Shown here: in pieces, positions 1-9,486 of the stretch
Numbering within the stretch: the first letter of the stretch is position 1
How the letters are laid out: each line of letters starts with the position of its first letter
Translations under genes and position numbers: made by a program
Source of the DNA: Niastella sp. OAS944
Lineage (GTDB): Bacteria > Bacteroidota > Bacteroidia > Chitinophagales > Chitinophagaceae
Assembly (NCBI GenBank): GCA_024809215.1
Contig: JANUBW010000013.1
Coordinates: 62,001-126,000 of the forward strand
Length of the DNA stretch: 64,000 nt
Direction of reading: 5' to 3'
Notes under the pieces: model-generated
The model's input: the letters and a program-made list of their open reading frames with translations, nothing else
Told to the model about the DNA's origin: nothing
The model's database searches: none

Positions 1-240
1 CGGCTTCTCATAGTTATTGATACACATAACCTTTTTGAGGTTTCATTTAGTAACAGCACTATTTCTTCGTTCATAAGATACCGTTTTAAAAACGGGGGCT
101 CCTTTTCGAAGGCTATTGGACTTTGAAAAATCAAAAATAGCTTTCAAAACAGCGGGTATAGGCCAGCTTTACCCATCAATTATATAAAATGATCAATATG
201 TTTACAGGCCGCTAAGGGTTTTCTGTAGTGTTGTAGAAAA

Positions 241-798
241 TTATGAAGAAAGTTTTTGAGGAAAGTTCTTCATCAGGTTATCCGAAGCCCATTGTTGCAC
301 TTTAGGAAATGCAATATTGAACCAGGCCGTATATTTCTGCGGATGTGATAATAAAGTTGCTTCTATTTCTTCAAGGCTTTTATAACAATAGTCTTTTACT
401 TCCGTAGGGTCGGGCGTCATTCTGCCCTCATACAACCCAACAAATACATGATCGAATTCGTGTTCGGTAAGTCCGTGTTCAAATTCGGCCAGGTATACAA
501 AATCAAACACCTTTTCGAGTAAAGTAGTAAAGCCCATTTCTTCCTGCAGGCGACGGGTGGCAGCATGTAATGTATCCTCGCCCGGCAGCGGATGACTGCA
601 ACAGGTATTGGTCCATAAACCACCGCTATGGTATTTGCCCTGAGCCCGTTGCTGTAATAGCATTTCACCCTTACTATTAAAAATAAAAATACTAAAGGCG
701 CGATGAAGCACCGCCTTGCGATGGGCTTCCATCTTTTCCATTACTCCAATGGGCTCATCCTGTTCATTGACCAATATAACATCGGTTACTTTACTCAT
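241..798 (-). CDS. idi: Isopentenyl-diphosphate delta-isomerase, type 1
   Basis: This 185-residue Nudix-fold enzyme should interconvert IPP and DMAPP in the cytoplasm, feeding isoprenoid (quinone, carotenoid) synthesis. The type-1 signature LWTNTCCSHP is at residues 61-70, putting the catalytic Cys at position 67 and a metal-ligand His at 69. The acidic EHEFDH segment lies near residue 113 and a Nudix-like REL region (RRLQEEMGF) near 82-90. The length is normal for the family. The ATG at 796-798 is the only sensible start. It is the third minus-strand gene after the CarH-like regulator and the sigma factor, so carotenoid genes may lie just left of the window; this is inference. Confidence 0.93.
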   Translation of the reverse strand: MSKVTDVILVNEQDEPIGVMEKMEAHRKAVLHRAFSIFIFNSKGEMLLQQRAQGKYHSGGLWTNTCCSHPLPGEDTLHAATRRLQEEMGFTTLLEKVFDFVYLAEFEHGLTEHEFDHVFVGLYEGRMTPDPTEVKDYCYKSLEEIEATLLSHPQKYTAWFNIAFPKVQQWASDNLMKNFPQKLSS

Positions 799-1019
799 GA
801 TACAAAGTTGCTAAATAATCACGGTGTAACCATGATTGCAATTACAAAATCATGTTTTCAAATCGCCTAACCGAAAAAGGACAATAAAACAGGGCCTTTT
901 TAAATAAAAGGAGTTCAATACCAGTTACTGAATGTAAATGAAAATTATCCCCAAGGCAAACAATCATGGATATATACAATATATCCTACTACGATCTGTG
1001 GCAAATAAACGGGCACTAA

Positions 1020-1520
1020 TTAATGCCTTTCTATTTGTGTTTTTAACAGTTTACGGGCAAAGTGTATGCGGCTTTTTATAGTGCCTAAGGGCTCACTGAG
1101 CATATCTGCAATTTCATGGTATTTAAAACCATCGAAATATAACAGGAAAGGGTTTCTGAATATCTGGGGCAGATTATGAATTGCCTCCTGAATATCTTTT
1201 AACCGCAAATTTGATTCAGCATTATTAGCAACTACGCTTTGAGTTTGATTTATAAGAAAATCATTAGGAGTACTATCGAAGATAGTATTCTGTTTAACTT
1301 TTCTCCGGTAATTGTTAATAAAAATGTTGCGCATGATAGTATACAGCCAAGCCTTGATATTAGTGCCTACGCTATACTTATCCTTATTTGCCAGTGCACG
1401 AAACAGCGTTTCCTGAAATAAGTCTTTTGCGGCCTCAGAATCTCTCGTCAATGTTATTGCAAACGGCTTTAAAAACTCCGCATTGTTCACCAGCATTTGA
1501 TTAAATTCCACCGTCGACAT
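1020..1520 (-). CDS. ECF-type RNA polymerase sigma factor
   Basis: A 166-residue extracytoplasmic-function sigma factor. Region 2 spans about residues 10-75, with the DLFQETLFRAL and WLYTIMRNIFINNYRR helices that bind the -10 element and core RNAP. Region 4 is at about 110-160, with YHEIADMLSEPLGTIKSRIHFARKLL as the -35-reading helix-turn-helix. No anti-sigma factor is seen beside it. It lies between the B12-binding MerR regulator (upstream) and idi (downstream) on the same strand, an arrangement seen at light- or stress-controlled carotenoid loci in Bacteroidota, so it probably drives those genes. The target promoter is not visible here. Confidence 0.92.
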   Translation of the reverse strand: MSTVEFNQMLVNNAEFLKPFAITLTRDSEAAKDLFQETLFRALANKDKYSVGTNIKAWLYTIMRNIFINNYRRKVKQNTIFDSTPNDFLINQTQSVVANNAESNLRLKDIQEAIHNLPQIFRNPFLLYFDGFKYHEIADMLSEPLGTIKSRIHFARKLLKTQIERH

Positions 1521-1835
1521 AAAAAAGTTGTTTAAGTAATTTCACTTCAAATTTAAACATAAATTGCTTACGGGAAAAATCCGGGTAATTAATAATTCTA
1601 TAATAAAATATCAAACCACCCGAAACGCTTACCAGGCCTTGATGCTAAAGCGTTTAGCTGAAACACCATTGATTTGCACGCCTGAACACTGCCGGCAAAT
1701 CCGTTGGCCTTCAACGAAGAGTATGACATTACAGAATCATTTATCCCCTATATGGATTGACGATTTAAAGCCTGAAATATTTGTTAATGAATTGAAAATT
1801 TGGCCGAATGCGGAGATATTAAGGAAATGAAAGGG
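1521..1835. other. Intergenic stretch without a convincing gene
   Basis: About 315 bp between the sigma factor start and the MerR-family regulator stop. A plus-strand open frame (1564-1830) runs through it but has no recognisable domain, no good ribosome-binding site and lies antisense to the local gene direction. The interval presumably holds the promoter of the sigma gene, but no clear TAnnTTTG box was found. Confidence 0.4.
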
Positions 1836-2714
1836 CTAAATCATGGCAATAAATTCCAACACTTCGCCCAGGGTGCGTTTAAGGAGAATACCTGAAGGGA
1901 GTTTTTTGAGATTACAATTAGCTAATTGGCCCGAAACTATGATCTGGGCCTGTGGCGTATGCTGCCTGATCTTACTGAGGAATTTTTCGAAATTAAAATT
2001 ACCGGCTATACAGGTGAGGTGAGTATAAAGATAATCGGGTTGTTTGCAGGAGGTTATAAATTCAAGATCATGAAAAGGCACATTGGCCCCCAGGTATATT
2101 ACCTGTACGCCCCTGCTTTTGAGTAAATAGTAGGTGTATAATAAACCCAACTCATGATATTCGCCTTCGGGCAGAAAAAGGATCACTTTTTTGTTTACCG
2201 TAATGTGAGAAACCACACTTTCAATGCCCACTATGAGCTTTTGCCTTATAATATTGGTAACTACGTGTTCCTGAGCCGGATGAATATGGCTGGCCTGCCA
2301 TAAAATGCCTATTTTATCGAGAAAAGGAAAAATAAGAAAGCTGATTACCTTATCTATTCCTTTAGCCATAATATAATTATCAAGCAGGTCTTCAAACCGC
2401 TCCAGGTCAAGATCGATCATATATTGCAACAGGTCGTTCACCAGCCGCTCCTGTTGCGCTTCTATATGCGAAAGCGAGACTATTTTTTCCCGTACTTCCT
2501 GCGAGCTCATCTTGTCGATATGGGAAATTTTATACCCGTATTTATTGAGCAAAGCGATGTTTAAAACGATCTTTAATTCTTCATTGGTGTAATAGCGAAT
2601 ATTGGTGGAAGTGCGTTGCGGACGTAAAAATGAATAGCGTTGCTCCCATATACGTATTGTATGGGCCTTAATACCAGAAAGATTTTCCAGGTCCTTTATA
2701 GTAAACGCATTCAT
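1836..2714 (-). CDS. CarH/LitR-like MerR-family regulator with cobalamin-binding photoreceptor domain
   Basis: A 292-residue repressor-type regulator. Residues 1-70 form a MerR winged HTH (FTIKDLENLSGIKAHTIRIW...). A helical cap follows at about 90-165 and a Rossmann B12-binding domain at about 175-292. The cap carries the Wx9EH motif exactly (W139, E149, H150) and the B12 domain has EYHELG with His187 as the predicted lower axial cobalt ligand. In studied CarH proteins this set makes an adenosylcobalamin light sensor that derepresses carotenoid genes in light. The first in-frame start (2720) is TTG; the ATG at 2712-2714 is preferred. It precedes the ECF sigma factor and idi, supporting control of an isoprenoid locus. 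Confidence 0.88.
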   Translation of the reverse strand: MNAFTIKDLENLSGIKAHTIRIWEQRYSFLRPQRTSTNIRYYTNEELKIVLNIALLNKYGYKISHIDKMSSQEVREKIVSLSHIEAQQERLVNDLLQYMIDLDLERFEDLLDNYIMAKGIDKVISFLIFPFLDKIGILWQASHIHPAQEHVVTNIIRQKLIVGIESVVSHITVNKKVILFLPEGEYHELGLLYTYYLLKSRGVQVIYLGANVPFHDLEFITSCKQPDYLYTHLTCIAGNFNFEKFLSKIRQHTPQAQIIVSGQLANCNLKKLPSGILLKRTLGEVLEFIAMI

Positions 2715-2928
2715 ATACAATTAACTACAAAGTGTAAAGGGATTTTGTTTAACATGCTCAAAGAATGCTTAAACCAACCTTTTAAGCCAGCTTTTCCTTC
2801 GCAATATAAGCAAAACATTTACAAGCAGTTATAATGCTTTTATGAAACTGCTCCAAAGTTGCTCACTGGCAAACCTTTACAAGAGCTTTTTGAAGACGGA
2901 AAAAGGATACAAATCTCAGTGAGGGAAA

Positions 2929-3672
2929 TTACAGTGTGGGATTCAGAAGTTGACCACTGTCAAGAAGGCCCATAACCGGCTCCATAATGTTATGAGCGTT
3001 TCTAAGCGTTTCGAGATGGCGGAAATGATGGCAATCGGTACCTAATAAATTTACATACTGCTTGCCGATAAGATAGTGAGCAAGTTGTTGAGAAGCTTTT
3101 CCATAATAACCAGCAAGCGACAATATATTCAATTGAAAATAGCAGCCTGCATCCTTCAATTCATCGTACCATTTTCTATCGCTCATAAAATACAAATACC
3201 GTTCGGGATGTGCCAGCACAGGCTGGTAGCCCTTCATTTGCATATTGAACAGCTTGTCTTTAAAATTTATCGGCGTGGTTACAAAAGAAAATTCAACCAA
3301 TACCCAGTTTTTATGGATAGTAAGGAGCGGAACGTTGTTTTCCAATAATTCATCAAAATGTTCATCAAGGAAATATTCGGCAGCCGCAGTAACCGGAACA
3401 TTTGAATTATTTTGTTGCTGGGCCGCCTGCTGCAATTCCTGGTATGCGGCGCCAATAGTAGTAGCATCATTCTTATACATATCCCACAGAATATGCGGGG
3501 TTGTAATAAATTTCCGGTAACCCAGATCCTGTAAGCCGTTGATCAGTTCCAGTGAGGTCTCTGTATCAGGCGATCCGTCGTCTATGCCAGGCAATAAATG
3601 CGAGTGCATGTCGGCCACAAGGCCGCTCAGATCGAGACGAGGTTTTTTCTTTTTATTGAAAATAGAAAACAT
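2929..3672 (-). CDS. CpsB/YwqE-type PHP-domain tyrosine-protein phosphatase
   Basis: A 247-residue metal-dependent phosphatase of the PHP fold. The DMHSHLLPGIDDG motif (about residues 21-33) supplies the first metal ligands, ITTPHI (about 56-61) and VLAHPERY (about 156-163) further His ligands, and LLGTDCHH (about 214-221) the last. CpsB/YwqE enzymes dephosphorylate the tyrosine autokinase that controls capsule or EPS chain assembly. It is the last gene of the EPS operon, while the Wzc-like kinase at 33824-36205 is its likely substrate. Length and motif order are normal; no membrane segment is present, so it should act in the cytoplasm. Confidence 0.9.
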   Translation of the reverse strand: MFSIFNKKKKPRLDLSGLVADMHSHLLPGIDDGSPDTETSLELINGLQDLGYRKFITTPHILWDMYKNDATTIGAAYQELQQAAQQQNNSNVPVTAAAEYFLDEHFDELLENNVPLLTIHKNWVLVEFSFVTTPINFKDKLFNMQMKGYQPVLAHPERYLYFMSDRKWYDELKDAGCYFQLNILSLAGYYGKASQQLAHYLIGKQYVNLLGTDCHHFRHLETLRNAHNIMEPVMGLLDSGQLLNPTL

Positions 3673-3710
3673 GCCAGATTGTTAACAAAATTTTTATACC
3701 GGAAACAAAC

Positions 3711-4649
3711 CTACAAACCTGCGTCATACAATTGCGAAAATTCGCGGTATACCTTTTCCAATCCTTCCCGCAGGTCTATTTTAGCTTTCCAGCCCAGGTT
3801 ATTCAATTTTTGAACATCCATCAGTTTACGTGGCGTTCCGTCGGGTTTCGACAGGTCATGTTCAATATTGCCAGTATAACCAACAACCTCCTTAACCATC
3901 AATGCAAGGTCTTTTATCGTAATATCTTCCCCTGTGCCTATATTAACAAAGCCGGCATCATTAAAGTTTTGCATTAAAAAATAACAGGCCTCGGCCAGGT
4001 CATCGGCATGCAAAAACTCCCTTTTGGGCTGCCCCGTACCCCACATTACCACCGACGGTGTATTGTTAAGCTTAGCCTCATGGAATTTCCTTATTAACGC
4101 CGGTAACACATGTGAAGTTTCCAGGCTATAATTGTCATTCGGGCCATACAGGTTAGTAGGCATAACCGAAATAAAATTACAACCGTATTGGGAACGATAG
4201 GCATCGCACATTTTAATACCTGCAATTTTAGCAATTGCATAAGGTTCGTTGGTTGCTTCCAGCTCCCCGGTGAGCAAATAATCCTCTTTCAATGGCTGTG
4301 GCGCCATTTTAGGATAAATACAGGAAGAGCCCAGGAACATGAGCTTTTTAACATTATTCAAATAGGCGTTATGAATAATATTCGACTGGATCATTATATT
4401 TTCATAAATGAAATCGGCCCGGTAAGTATTGTTGGCCAGAATACCACCCACTTTTGCAGCAGCCACAAAAACATAGTCAGGTTTTTCCTGTTGCATAAAT
4501 GTTTGTACCGCCTGTTGGTTACGCAGGTCTAACTCGGCCGACGTACGCAACAATAAATTTGTAAATCCTTCCTTTTGTAATTTCCTAACAATGGCTGAAC
4601 CTACCATGCCCCGGTGGCCGGCTACGTATATTTTATCTGTCTTATTCAC
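3711..4649 (-). CDS. fcl: GDP-L-fucose synthase (3,5-epimerase/4-reductase)
   Basis: A short-chain dehydrogenase that converts GDP-4-keto-6-deoxy-D-mannose to GDP-L-fucose with NADPH. The nucleotide-binding motif [10 protein letters not shown] is near the N-terminus, and the family hallmarks LGSSCIYPK and PYAIAKIAG (catalytic Tyr and Lys) follow in the middle. I start it at the GTG at 4649, giving about 312 residues and the usual beginning [13 protein letters not shown]; an upstream ATG (4712) would add 21 atypical residues. It sits directly downstream of gmd, and its product should feed the alpha-1,2-fucosyltransferase at 18078-18944. Confidence 0.93.
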   Translation of the reverse strand: MNKTDKIYVAGHRGMVGSAIVRKLQKEGFTNLLLRTSAELDLRNQQAVQTFMQQEKPDYVFVAAAKVGGILANNTYRADFIYENIMIQSNIIHNAYLNNVKKLMFLGSSCIYPKMAPQPLKEDYLLTGELEATNEPYAIAKIAGIKMCDAYRSQYGCNFISVMPTNLYGPNDNYSLETSHVLPALIRKFHEAKLNNTPSVVMWGTGQPKREFLHADDLAEACYFLMQNFNDAGFVNIGTGEDITIKDLALMVKEVVGYTGNIEHDLSKPDGTPRKLMDVQKLNNLGWKAKIDLREGLEKVYREFSQLYDAGL

Positions 4650-4744
4650 CTTGAATATTATAAATATGAAATACAAAGTATGAAGCGTTTTGTTCAACAC
4701 TTCATACTTCATTATTATTTTATCTGCCTTTGAAAAACTTGGGC

Positions 4745-5860
4745 TTATTCAAATTGATTGCGCACATAGTAACCCGATTGCTGCAATAATTTTTCTTTTT
4801 TAAACAACTCCACATCATTATCCATCATGTCTTTAACCAATGCGGGCAGATCGTATTTGGGTTTCCATCCCAGTTGTGTTTGCGATTTGGTAGGATCACC
4901 GATCAGCAGCTCTACTTCTGTAGGCCTGTAATATCTTTTATCTACTGCAATTACTTCCTTACCAATTTCAACCTGATACTCGGGATTGCTGCAACTTTTT
5001 ACTACACCTATTTCCTGCTCAGCTTTTCCTTTGAATTCCAGTTCAATACCCACCTCCTTAAACGCCATACGAACAAAATCACGAACGGGGGTAGTAACAC
5101 CGGTAGCGATAACGTAATCTTCCGGCTTTTCCTGTTGCAGTATCAGCCACATAGCTTCCACATAATCTTTTGCATGACCCCAGTCGCGTTGAGCATCCAA
5201 ATTTCCGAGATAAATTTTATCCTGAAGACCCAGTGCTATTTTGGCTACGCCGCGGGTGATCTTTCTGGTTACAAACGTTTCGCCACGCAATGGTGATTCG
5301 TGATTGAACAAAATACCATTCACAGCATACATACCATACGCCTCGCGGTAATTCACCGTGATCCAGTAGCCGTATAATTTGGCGACAGCATAAGGTGAGC
5401 GGGGATAGAAAGGCGTTTTTTCTGATTGTGGCACTTCCTGAACCAGACCGTACAGCTCAGAGGTAGAAGCCTGGTATACTTTTGTTTTTTTCGTTAAACC
5501 CAATAAACGAACAGCTTCCAATATACGCAGGGTACCAATACCGTCGGCATTGGCAGTATATTCCGGCGTTTCAAAGCTTACATGCACGTGGCTCATAGCC
5601 GCGAGGTTGTAAATTTCGTCTGGCTGGGTTTCCTGTATAATACGAATAAGATTAGTAGAATCGGTAAGGTCGCCATAATGTAGCTTAAAGCGCACATCCT
5701 TCTCATGTGGGTCCTGGTATAAATGATCGATGCGCTCAGTATTGAATAAAGAGCTTCTGCGCTTAATACCGTGAACAATGTATCCTTTTTTCAGTAACAG
5801 GTCGGTTAAATAAGCACCATCCTGCCCGGTTACCCCTGTAACCAATGCTACTTTTGCCAT
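4745..5860 (-). CDS. gmd: GDP-mannose 4,6-dehydratase
   Basis: A 371-residue extended SDR that makes GDP-4-keto-6-deoxymannose, the precursor of GDP-L-fucose. [10 protein letters not shown] (about 8-17) binds NADP, STSELYG (about 132-138) carries the active-site Thr/Ser and Glu, and [15 protein letters not shown] (about 152-166) the catalytic Tyr-Lys pair. [20 protein letters not shown] is a family signature. It lies immediately upstream of fcl in transcription order and overlaps the 3' end of no other enzyme except marginally the glycosyltransferase before it, so translation is probably coupled. Full length and intact. Confidence 0.95.
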   Translation of the reverse strand: MAKVALVTGVTGQDGAYLTDLLLKKGYIVHGIKRRSSLFNTERIDHLYQDPHEKDVRFKLHYGDLTDSTNLIRIIQETQPDEIYNLAAMSHVHVSFETPEYTANADGIGTLRILEAVRLLGLTKKTKVYQASTSELYGLVQEVPQSEKTPFYPRSPYAVAKLYGYWITVNYREAYGMYAVNGILFNHESPLRGETFVTRKITRGVAKIALGLQDKIYLGNLDAQRDWGHAKDYVEAMWLILQQEKPEDYVIATGVTTPVRDFVRMAFKEVGIELEFKGKAEQEIGVVKSCSNPEYQVEIGKEVIAVDKRYYRPTEVELLIGDPTKSQTQLGWKPKYDLPALVKDMMDNDVELFKKEKLLQQSGYYVRNQFE

Positions 5861-6609
5861 ATGTTGATCGGGTTAAATTGTAAAATTTTTCGAAGTGGTT
5901 TTAGCCACGTAGTAAAAAAATAAGGCTGCAAATTATTCAATTTCCAGGCCAGTACATCTTCTTTATTGGCCCTTAATCTGTTTTTTAATGAGGCATTACT
6001 CATACCTCCGGCCCGCATTTTCACCAACACTTCCGGAATATAATGTACACAAGTATCGTATTTTAACAATACCCGTAACATTAATTCATAATCGGCTGCC
6101 GAACGCAAGGTGGTATTAAACATACCGCACCGTTCATAAATATGCCGGCGTACAAAAAAAGTCGGATGTGGGGGCATCCAACCATAATACAAATATCTTT
6201 TCTTATAGTTACCCGCCTTCCAGGTACGGGTAATTGACTGTACATTATCTGATCTTACATATTGCAGGTCACCGTAAACTGCTTCTACACGGGGATCTTC
6301 AAAAGCTTCTGCTACTTTTGACAGGATAGCTGGCCCTGTATAAAAATCGTCAGAGTTTAAAATGCCAACAATATCACCGGTTGCCAGCTGCACCCCTTTA
6401 TTCATGGCATCGTAGATGCCATTATCTTTCTCCGAGATGACCCTGGAAACATGTTTAAAGTCATCTACTATGACTAAAGTTTCATCTTTTGATGAACCAT
6501 CAATAATAATGTGCTCAACAAATGGATATTGTTGAGCCGCAACACTTGCTAATGTATCTTTAATAGTGTTTGCACTATTATAAGTAGCAGTAATAATGGA
6601 AATAGTCAT
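5848..6609 (-). CDS. Family 2 glycosyltransferase
   Basis: A 253-residue GT-A fold enzyme. [11 protein letters not shown] at the N-terminus, [12 protein letters not shown] (about 35-46) and the NSDD nucleotide-sugar/metal motif ([11 protein letters not shown], about 85-95) are typical of GT2, here resembling colanic-acid WcaE/WcaA-like enzymes. No membrane segment is evident, so it should act on the cytoplasmic face on a lipid-linked oligosaccharide. A GTG at 6618 lies in frame, but the ATG at 6609 gives the canonical [11 protein letters not shown] start, one base past the stop of the acetyltransferase gene. Its 3' end overlaps gmd by 13 bp. Donor and acceptor sugars cannot be told from sequence. 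Confidence 0.9.
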   Translation of the reverse strand: MTISIITATYNSANTIKDTLASVAAQQYPFVEHIIIDGSSKDETLVIVDDFKHVSRVISEKDNGIYDAMNKGVQLATGDIVGILNSDDFYTGPAILSKVAEAFEDPRVEAVYGDLQYVRSDNVQSITRTWKAGNYKKRYLYYGWMPPHPTFFVRRHIYERCGMFNTTLRSAADYELMLRVLLKYDTCVHYIPEVLVKMRAGGMSNASLKNRLRANKEDVLAWKLNNLQPYFFTTWLKPLRKILQFNPINIWQK

Positions 6610-6610
6610 G

Positions 6611-7171
6611 TTACTCACTTACCACTCTTTGCTTTACTAAAGTTGCCGGGTTTCCCTGGTAAATTGAATACTGTTCAAGGTTACGGCTGGCTACTGACAT
6701 GGCAGCCAATACGGCATGTGTTTCGCAGGTTACGCCGGGGCATACCAATGATTTTGCACCTATCCAAACACCATCTTTCAATATAATAGGTTTCACCATC
6801 AAGTCAAAAGTAACCTTGGTATAATCATGGTTGCCGGTAAGCAACATAGCGCCTTGTGAAATACAAACGCTTTTTCCTATGCGTACATCTGCGAGGTTAT
6901 CAATCCAAACACCCTCTCCTATCCAGGAATAATCGTCGATAACCAGCTTCCAGGGATATTTAATATTTATAGCAGGTTTCAACACTACGCCTTTGCCAAT
7001 TTTCGCCCCAAACAATTTCAACCAGAATCGCTTTATACCTGAACTTATATTTAACGGATTAGTGAAAAAAAGCGCATTCACTATGTACCACGACATCTGT
7101 TTTATTTTACCTGCGCCTATTTCCCGTTTATACCAATCGTTGTTATATGTTGAGTGATCTACAGAGGTCAT
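6611..7171 (-). CDS. WcaF-like hexapeptide-repeat acetyltransferase
   Basis: A 186-residue left-handed beta-helix acyltransferase. Hexapeptide repeats run from about residue 55 (IGKGVVLKPAINIKYPW) to 165 (IYQGNPATLVK), with TGNHDYTK at about 112-119 supplying the catalytic His, as in WcaF-type colanic-acid acetyltransferases. It should O-acetylate a sugar of the EPS repeat using acetyl-CoA. The motif WIGEGVWIDNL is a WcaF-subfamily trait. It is followed within one base by a GT2 gene and preceded by a GT4 gene, all on the minus strand. The acetylated sugar is unknown. Confidence 0.88.
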   Translation of the reverse strand: MTSVDHSTYNNDWYKREIGAGKIKQMSWYIVNALFFTNPLNISSGIKRFWLKLFGAKIGKGVVLKPAINIKYPWKLVIDDYSWIGEGVWIDNLADVRIGKSVCISQGAMLLTGNHDYTKVTFDLMVKPIILKDGVWIGAKSLVCPGVTCETHAVLAAMSVASRNLEQYSIYQGNPATLVKQRVVSE

Positions 7172-7228
7172 AGTTTTTTTAATTAATCACTTTATGTTGC
7201 ACCCCTTCTTGCCAGTAACAACAACTGC

Positions 7229-8314
7229 TTAATCTAATAGCTCATGCATCAATTTCAATTGCTGTTTGGCAATATTTTTCAATGAGAAATGAGCTTGCAC
7301 ATACTCAAAACATTTACATGCGTTTGACGACAGATTTGTATAGGGCTCCTGTTTTATTTTATTAAATACTTCTATAAGCATAGCAGTATCCGGTTCAGCT
7401 TTAAGCGCCAGGCCATTTTCATGAACTTCCGGAAAATTAGTTCCTGAAGAAATTATAGGAATCAATCCGTACTGCATGGCTTCCAATACAGAGGTGGGGA
7501 AGCCTTCACTATAAGAAGGCAGCAGATAAAAATGACATCGCTCAAACAATGCCTTTTTTTCTTCTCCATATACAGATCCCAGGTACTTAATATTGTTAGA
7601 TTGATCAAGGTAAGGTTGAATACGCTCCAGCTCTCCCTGGTCGGGACCGGCAATTAACAAATTATAACTAGGTGAATTGTTTAAAGAAGATTTTGTCCAT
7701 GCTTCTACCATGGGCAGTACCCCCTTTTTAAAATGCAATCGCGCCAGGAATAAAAAGTTAATTACATCATTTTTCTTAGCGGCAGGCGCTTCCACTACAT
7801 CTACTCCATTGGGAATATGGATAATTCTTTTTTTTGGGAAATATTTTTTAAGATTACCCATCTCAATTTTTGATACCGCCCGTATTACATCTGCCTGTTT
7901 ACCCATGCGCCGCTCAAACAAATTGAGGTATATTGTTTTTTTAAGTTTTTTTTGACTCATGCTCCAGGGCTCAAGCATACCATGTGGAGAATAGACCCAT
8001 TTAAAACCTTTCTTCCTGAAGTAAGCTCCCCATCTTGTTGGGAACTGCCAGGCGCCATGGGTAAAAAAAACAGTTTTACGAATATCAAGATGCCGTTGTT
8101 CAATCAATTTTTCAACCGCCGTTATATGGATAGAAGAAAGCTGAACCGGATCAATGGCGTCAATCTCATTAAAATTGGGAACAGTTGGGAACCACAATTC
8201 TGACACCACCTGGTGATTTTGCAAATGTTTGGCAGTAGCAATAGCTGAGTTCCATATGCCAAAATTTACTGTTTGCGCGTTGTCTACGATGTTAATGACT
8301 CTGAAATCGCCCAT
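7229..8314 (-). CDS. Family 4 (GT-B) glycosyltransferase
   Basis: A 361-residue retaining-type GT-B enzyme. The N-terminal acceptor domain is variable (about 1-170); the C-terminal donor domain starts with HIPNGVDVVEAP (about 163-174), has FLFLARLHFKKGV and ends with the GT4 E-x7-E signature EGFPTSVLE (about 288-296). It should add one sugar of the EPS repeat from a nucleotide-sugar at the cytoplasmic membrane face. Spacing to the neighbours is about 57 bp on each side, so it is part of the same minus-strand operon. Linkage and donor cannot be assigned. Confidence 0.9.
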   Translation of the reverse strand: MGDFRVINIVDNAQTVNFGIWNSAIATAKHLQNHQVVSELWFPTVPNFNEIDAIDPVQLSSIHITAVEKLIEQRHLDIRKTVFFTHGAWQFPTRWGAYFRKKGFKWVYSPHGMLEPWSMSQKKLKKTIYLNLFERRMGKQADVIRAVSKIEMGNLKKYFPKKRIIHIPNGVDVVEAPAAKKNDVINFLFLARLHFKKGVLPMVEAWTKSSLNNSPSYNLLIAGPDQGELERIQPYLDQSNNIKYLGSVYGEEKKALFERCHFYLLPSYSEGFPTSVLEAMQYGLIPIISSGTNFPEVHENGLALKAEPDTAMLIEVFNKIKQEPYTNLSSNACKCFEYVQAHFSLKNIAKQQLKLMHELLD

Positions 8315-8373
8315 TAAATTAGAACTGCTTGTATAGTTGTGTTTTTTTGAAAATGTTATGTTACCTGATAACG

Positions 8374-9459
8374 TTACAGGTTATTGAATAGCGTCTTCCA
8401 CTTTTCGTATATGGAATCTGAGTTGTACTTTAAAGTGTCCTTCCTGGCATTTCTCCCAAATTCAACCCGCTTCTTTTCATCTGCCATCAACTCCTCCATT
8501 CCTTTCGCAAAGCTATCTTCATCGTACAGGTTAACCAGTATGCCATCATTTGGTTTAATCACATCTTTGGGTCCAGTGGGGCAATCAAATGCAACCACAG
8601 GTAAACCACAGGCACGGGCTTCAAGCAAAACAAATGGCAGCCCCTCGTACCTCGATGATAGCAAAAACAGGGAAGACCGCAGGTAGCAGTCAATTATATT
8701 TTTTTGATAAGGGACCAACTGCACCTGTTTTTCAAGATTCTTTTCTTTGATTTTATTTATCAAAAGTTCCTTCATTTCTCCATCACCAACAATCGAAAGT
8801 GTCCATTCGGGAAACTTTTTTAATGGCTTCTCAACCATATCAATTAAAATGTCGAATCCTTTTTGATGTGTATAACGTCCAACGGCTAATAATTCCTTAG
8901 ATAAACAAGTTGATGTTTGATCGGGATAAAACGACACCTCGTAGGGAATGACATGGCATTTATTTATTCCAAGCTGGTAATACTTTTTTTGATCGCCTTC
9001 TGTAAGCACTACTACGCCGTCGAGTTTTTTATATAACCACTTTCTTACATAGTTTGAATAACCTGGCGTAGCGTCATATGCCAGGTTTTCCCATGCTAAA
9101 TACCTGTTTAAAGGGTTACGACCTTTTAACCGCGAAAGCATAAATCCTATACCATGACTGGTACTTACAATGATCTTTTTTTCGCCTTGTGTATATTTAT
9201 TGATCAACCCTACAGTCTTGGGGTTATCTACTAAAACTCTTTTTAAGAGTGAAGAGGTAGCAGGCCTGTTTAAATGTATGATATTGATAGAAGGGTCAAT
9301 GGCATAATAGGGCAACCCCTCTTTACTATAAATACTGATAACGCTTACCCTTTTACCATGCCGGGCTAATGTGTTCGATAAATTCACAACTGCACGCTCG
9401 GTTCCGGAAGGTTTTGTGATGTCAAAAATTACAAATACTATTTCTGTAAATAACGCCAT
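8374..9459 (-). CDS. Family 4 (GT-B) glycosyltransferase
   Basis: A 361-residue GT-B transferase. The N-terminal FDITKPSGTERAVVNLSNTLARHG (read in pieces: glycine-rich loop near residues 13-30) is the usual acceptor-domain loop. LLAVGRYTHQKGFDIL marks the donor domain, and SSRYEGLPFVLLEARACGLPVVA contains the E-x7-E motif. It resembles GalNAc/amylovoran-type WcaL/AmsD-like transferases in organisation, but the donor is not determinable. It lies 27 bp before the next GT4 gene. No signal peptide or membrane span is seen. Confidence 0.9.
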   Translation of the reverse strand: MALFTEIVFVIFDITKPSGTERAVVNLSNTLARHGKRVSVISIYSKEGLPYYAIDPSINIIHLNRPATSSLLKRVLVDNPKTVGLINKYTQGEKKIIVSTSHGIGFMLSRLKGRNPLNRYLAWENLAYDATPGYSNYVRKWLYKKLDGVVVLTEGDQKKYYQLGINKCHVIPYEVSFYPDQTSTCLSKELLAVGRYTHQKGFDILIDMVEKPLKKFPEWTLSIVGDGEMKELLINKIKEKNLEKQVQLVPYQKNIIDCYLRSSLFLLSSRYEGLPFVLLEARACGLPVVAFDCPTGPKDVIKPNDGILVNLYDEDSFAKGMEELMADEKKRVEFGRNARKDTLKYNSDSIYEKWKTLFNNL

Positions 9460-9486
9460 TACTTAGTTTGATTTATTTTAACCAGC

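Noticed and set aside
1564-1830. Plus-strand 88-codon open frame between the sigma factor and MerR-type genes
   Set aside because: No domain, no ribosome-binding site, antisense to its surroundings; better left as intergenic sequence.
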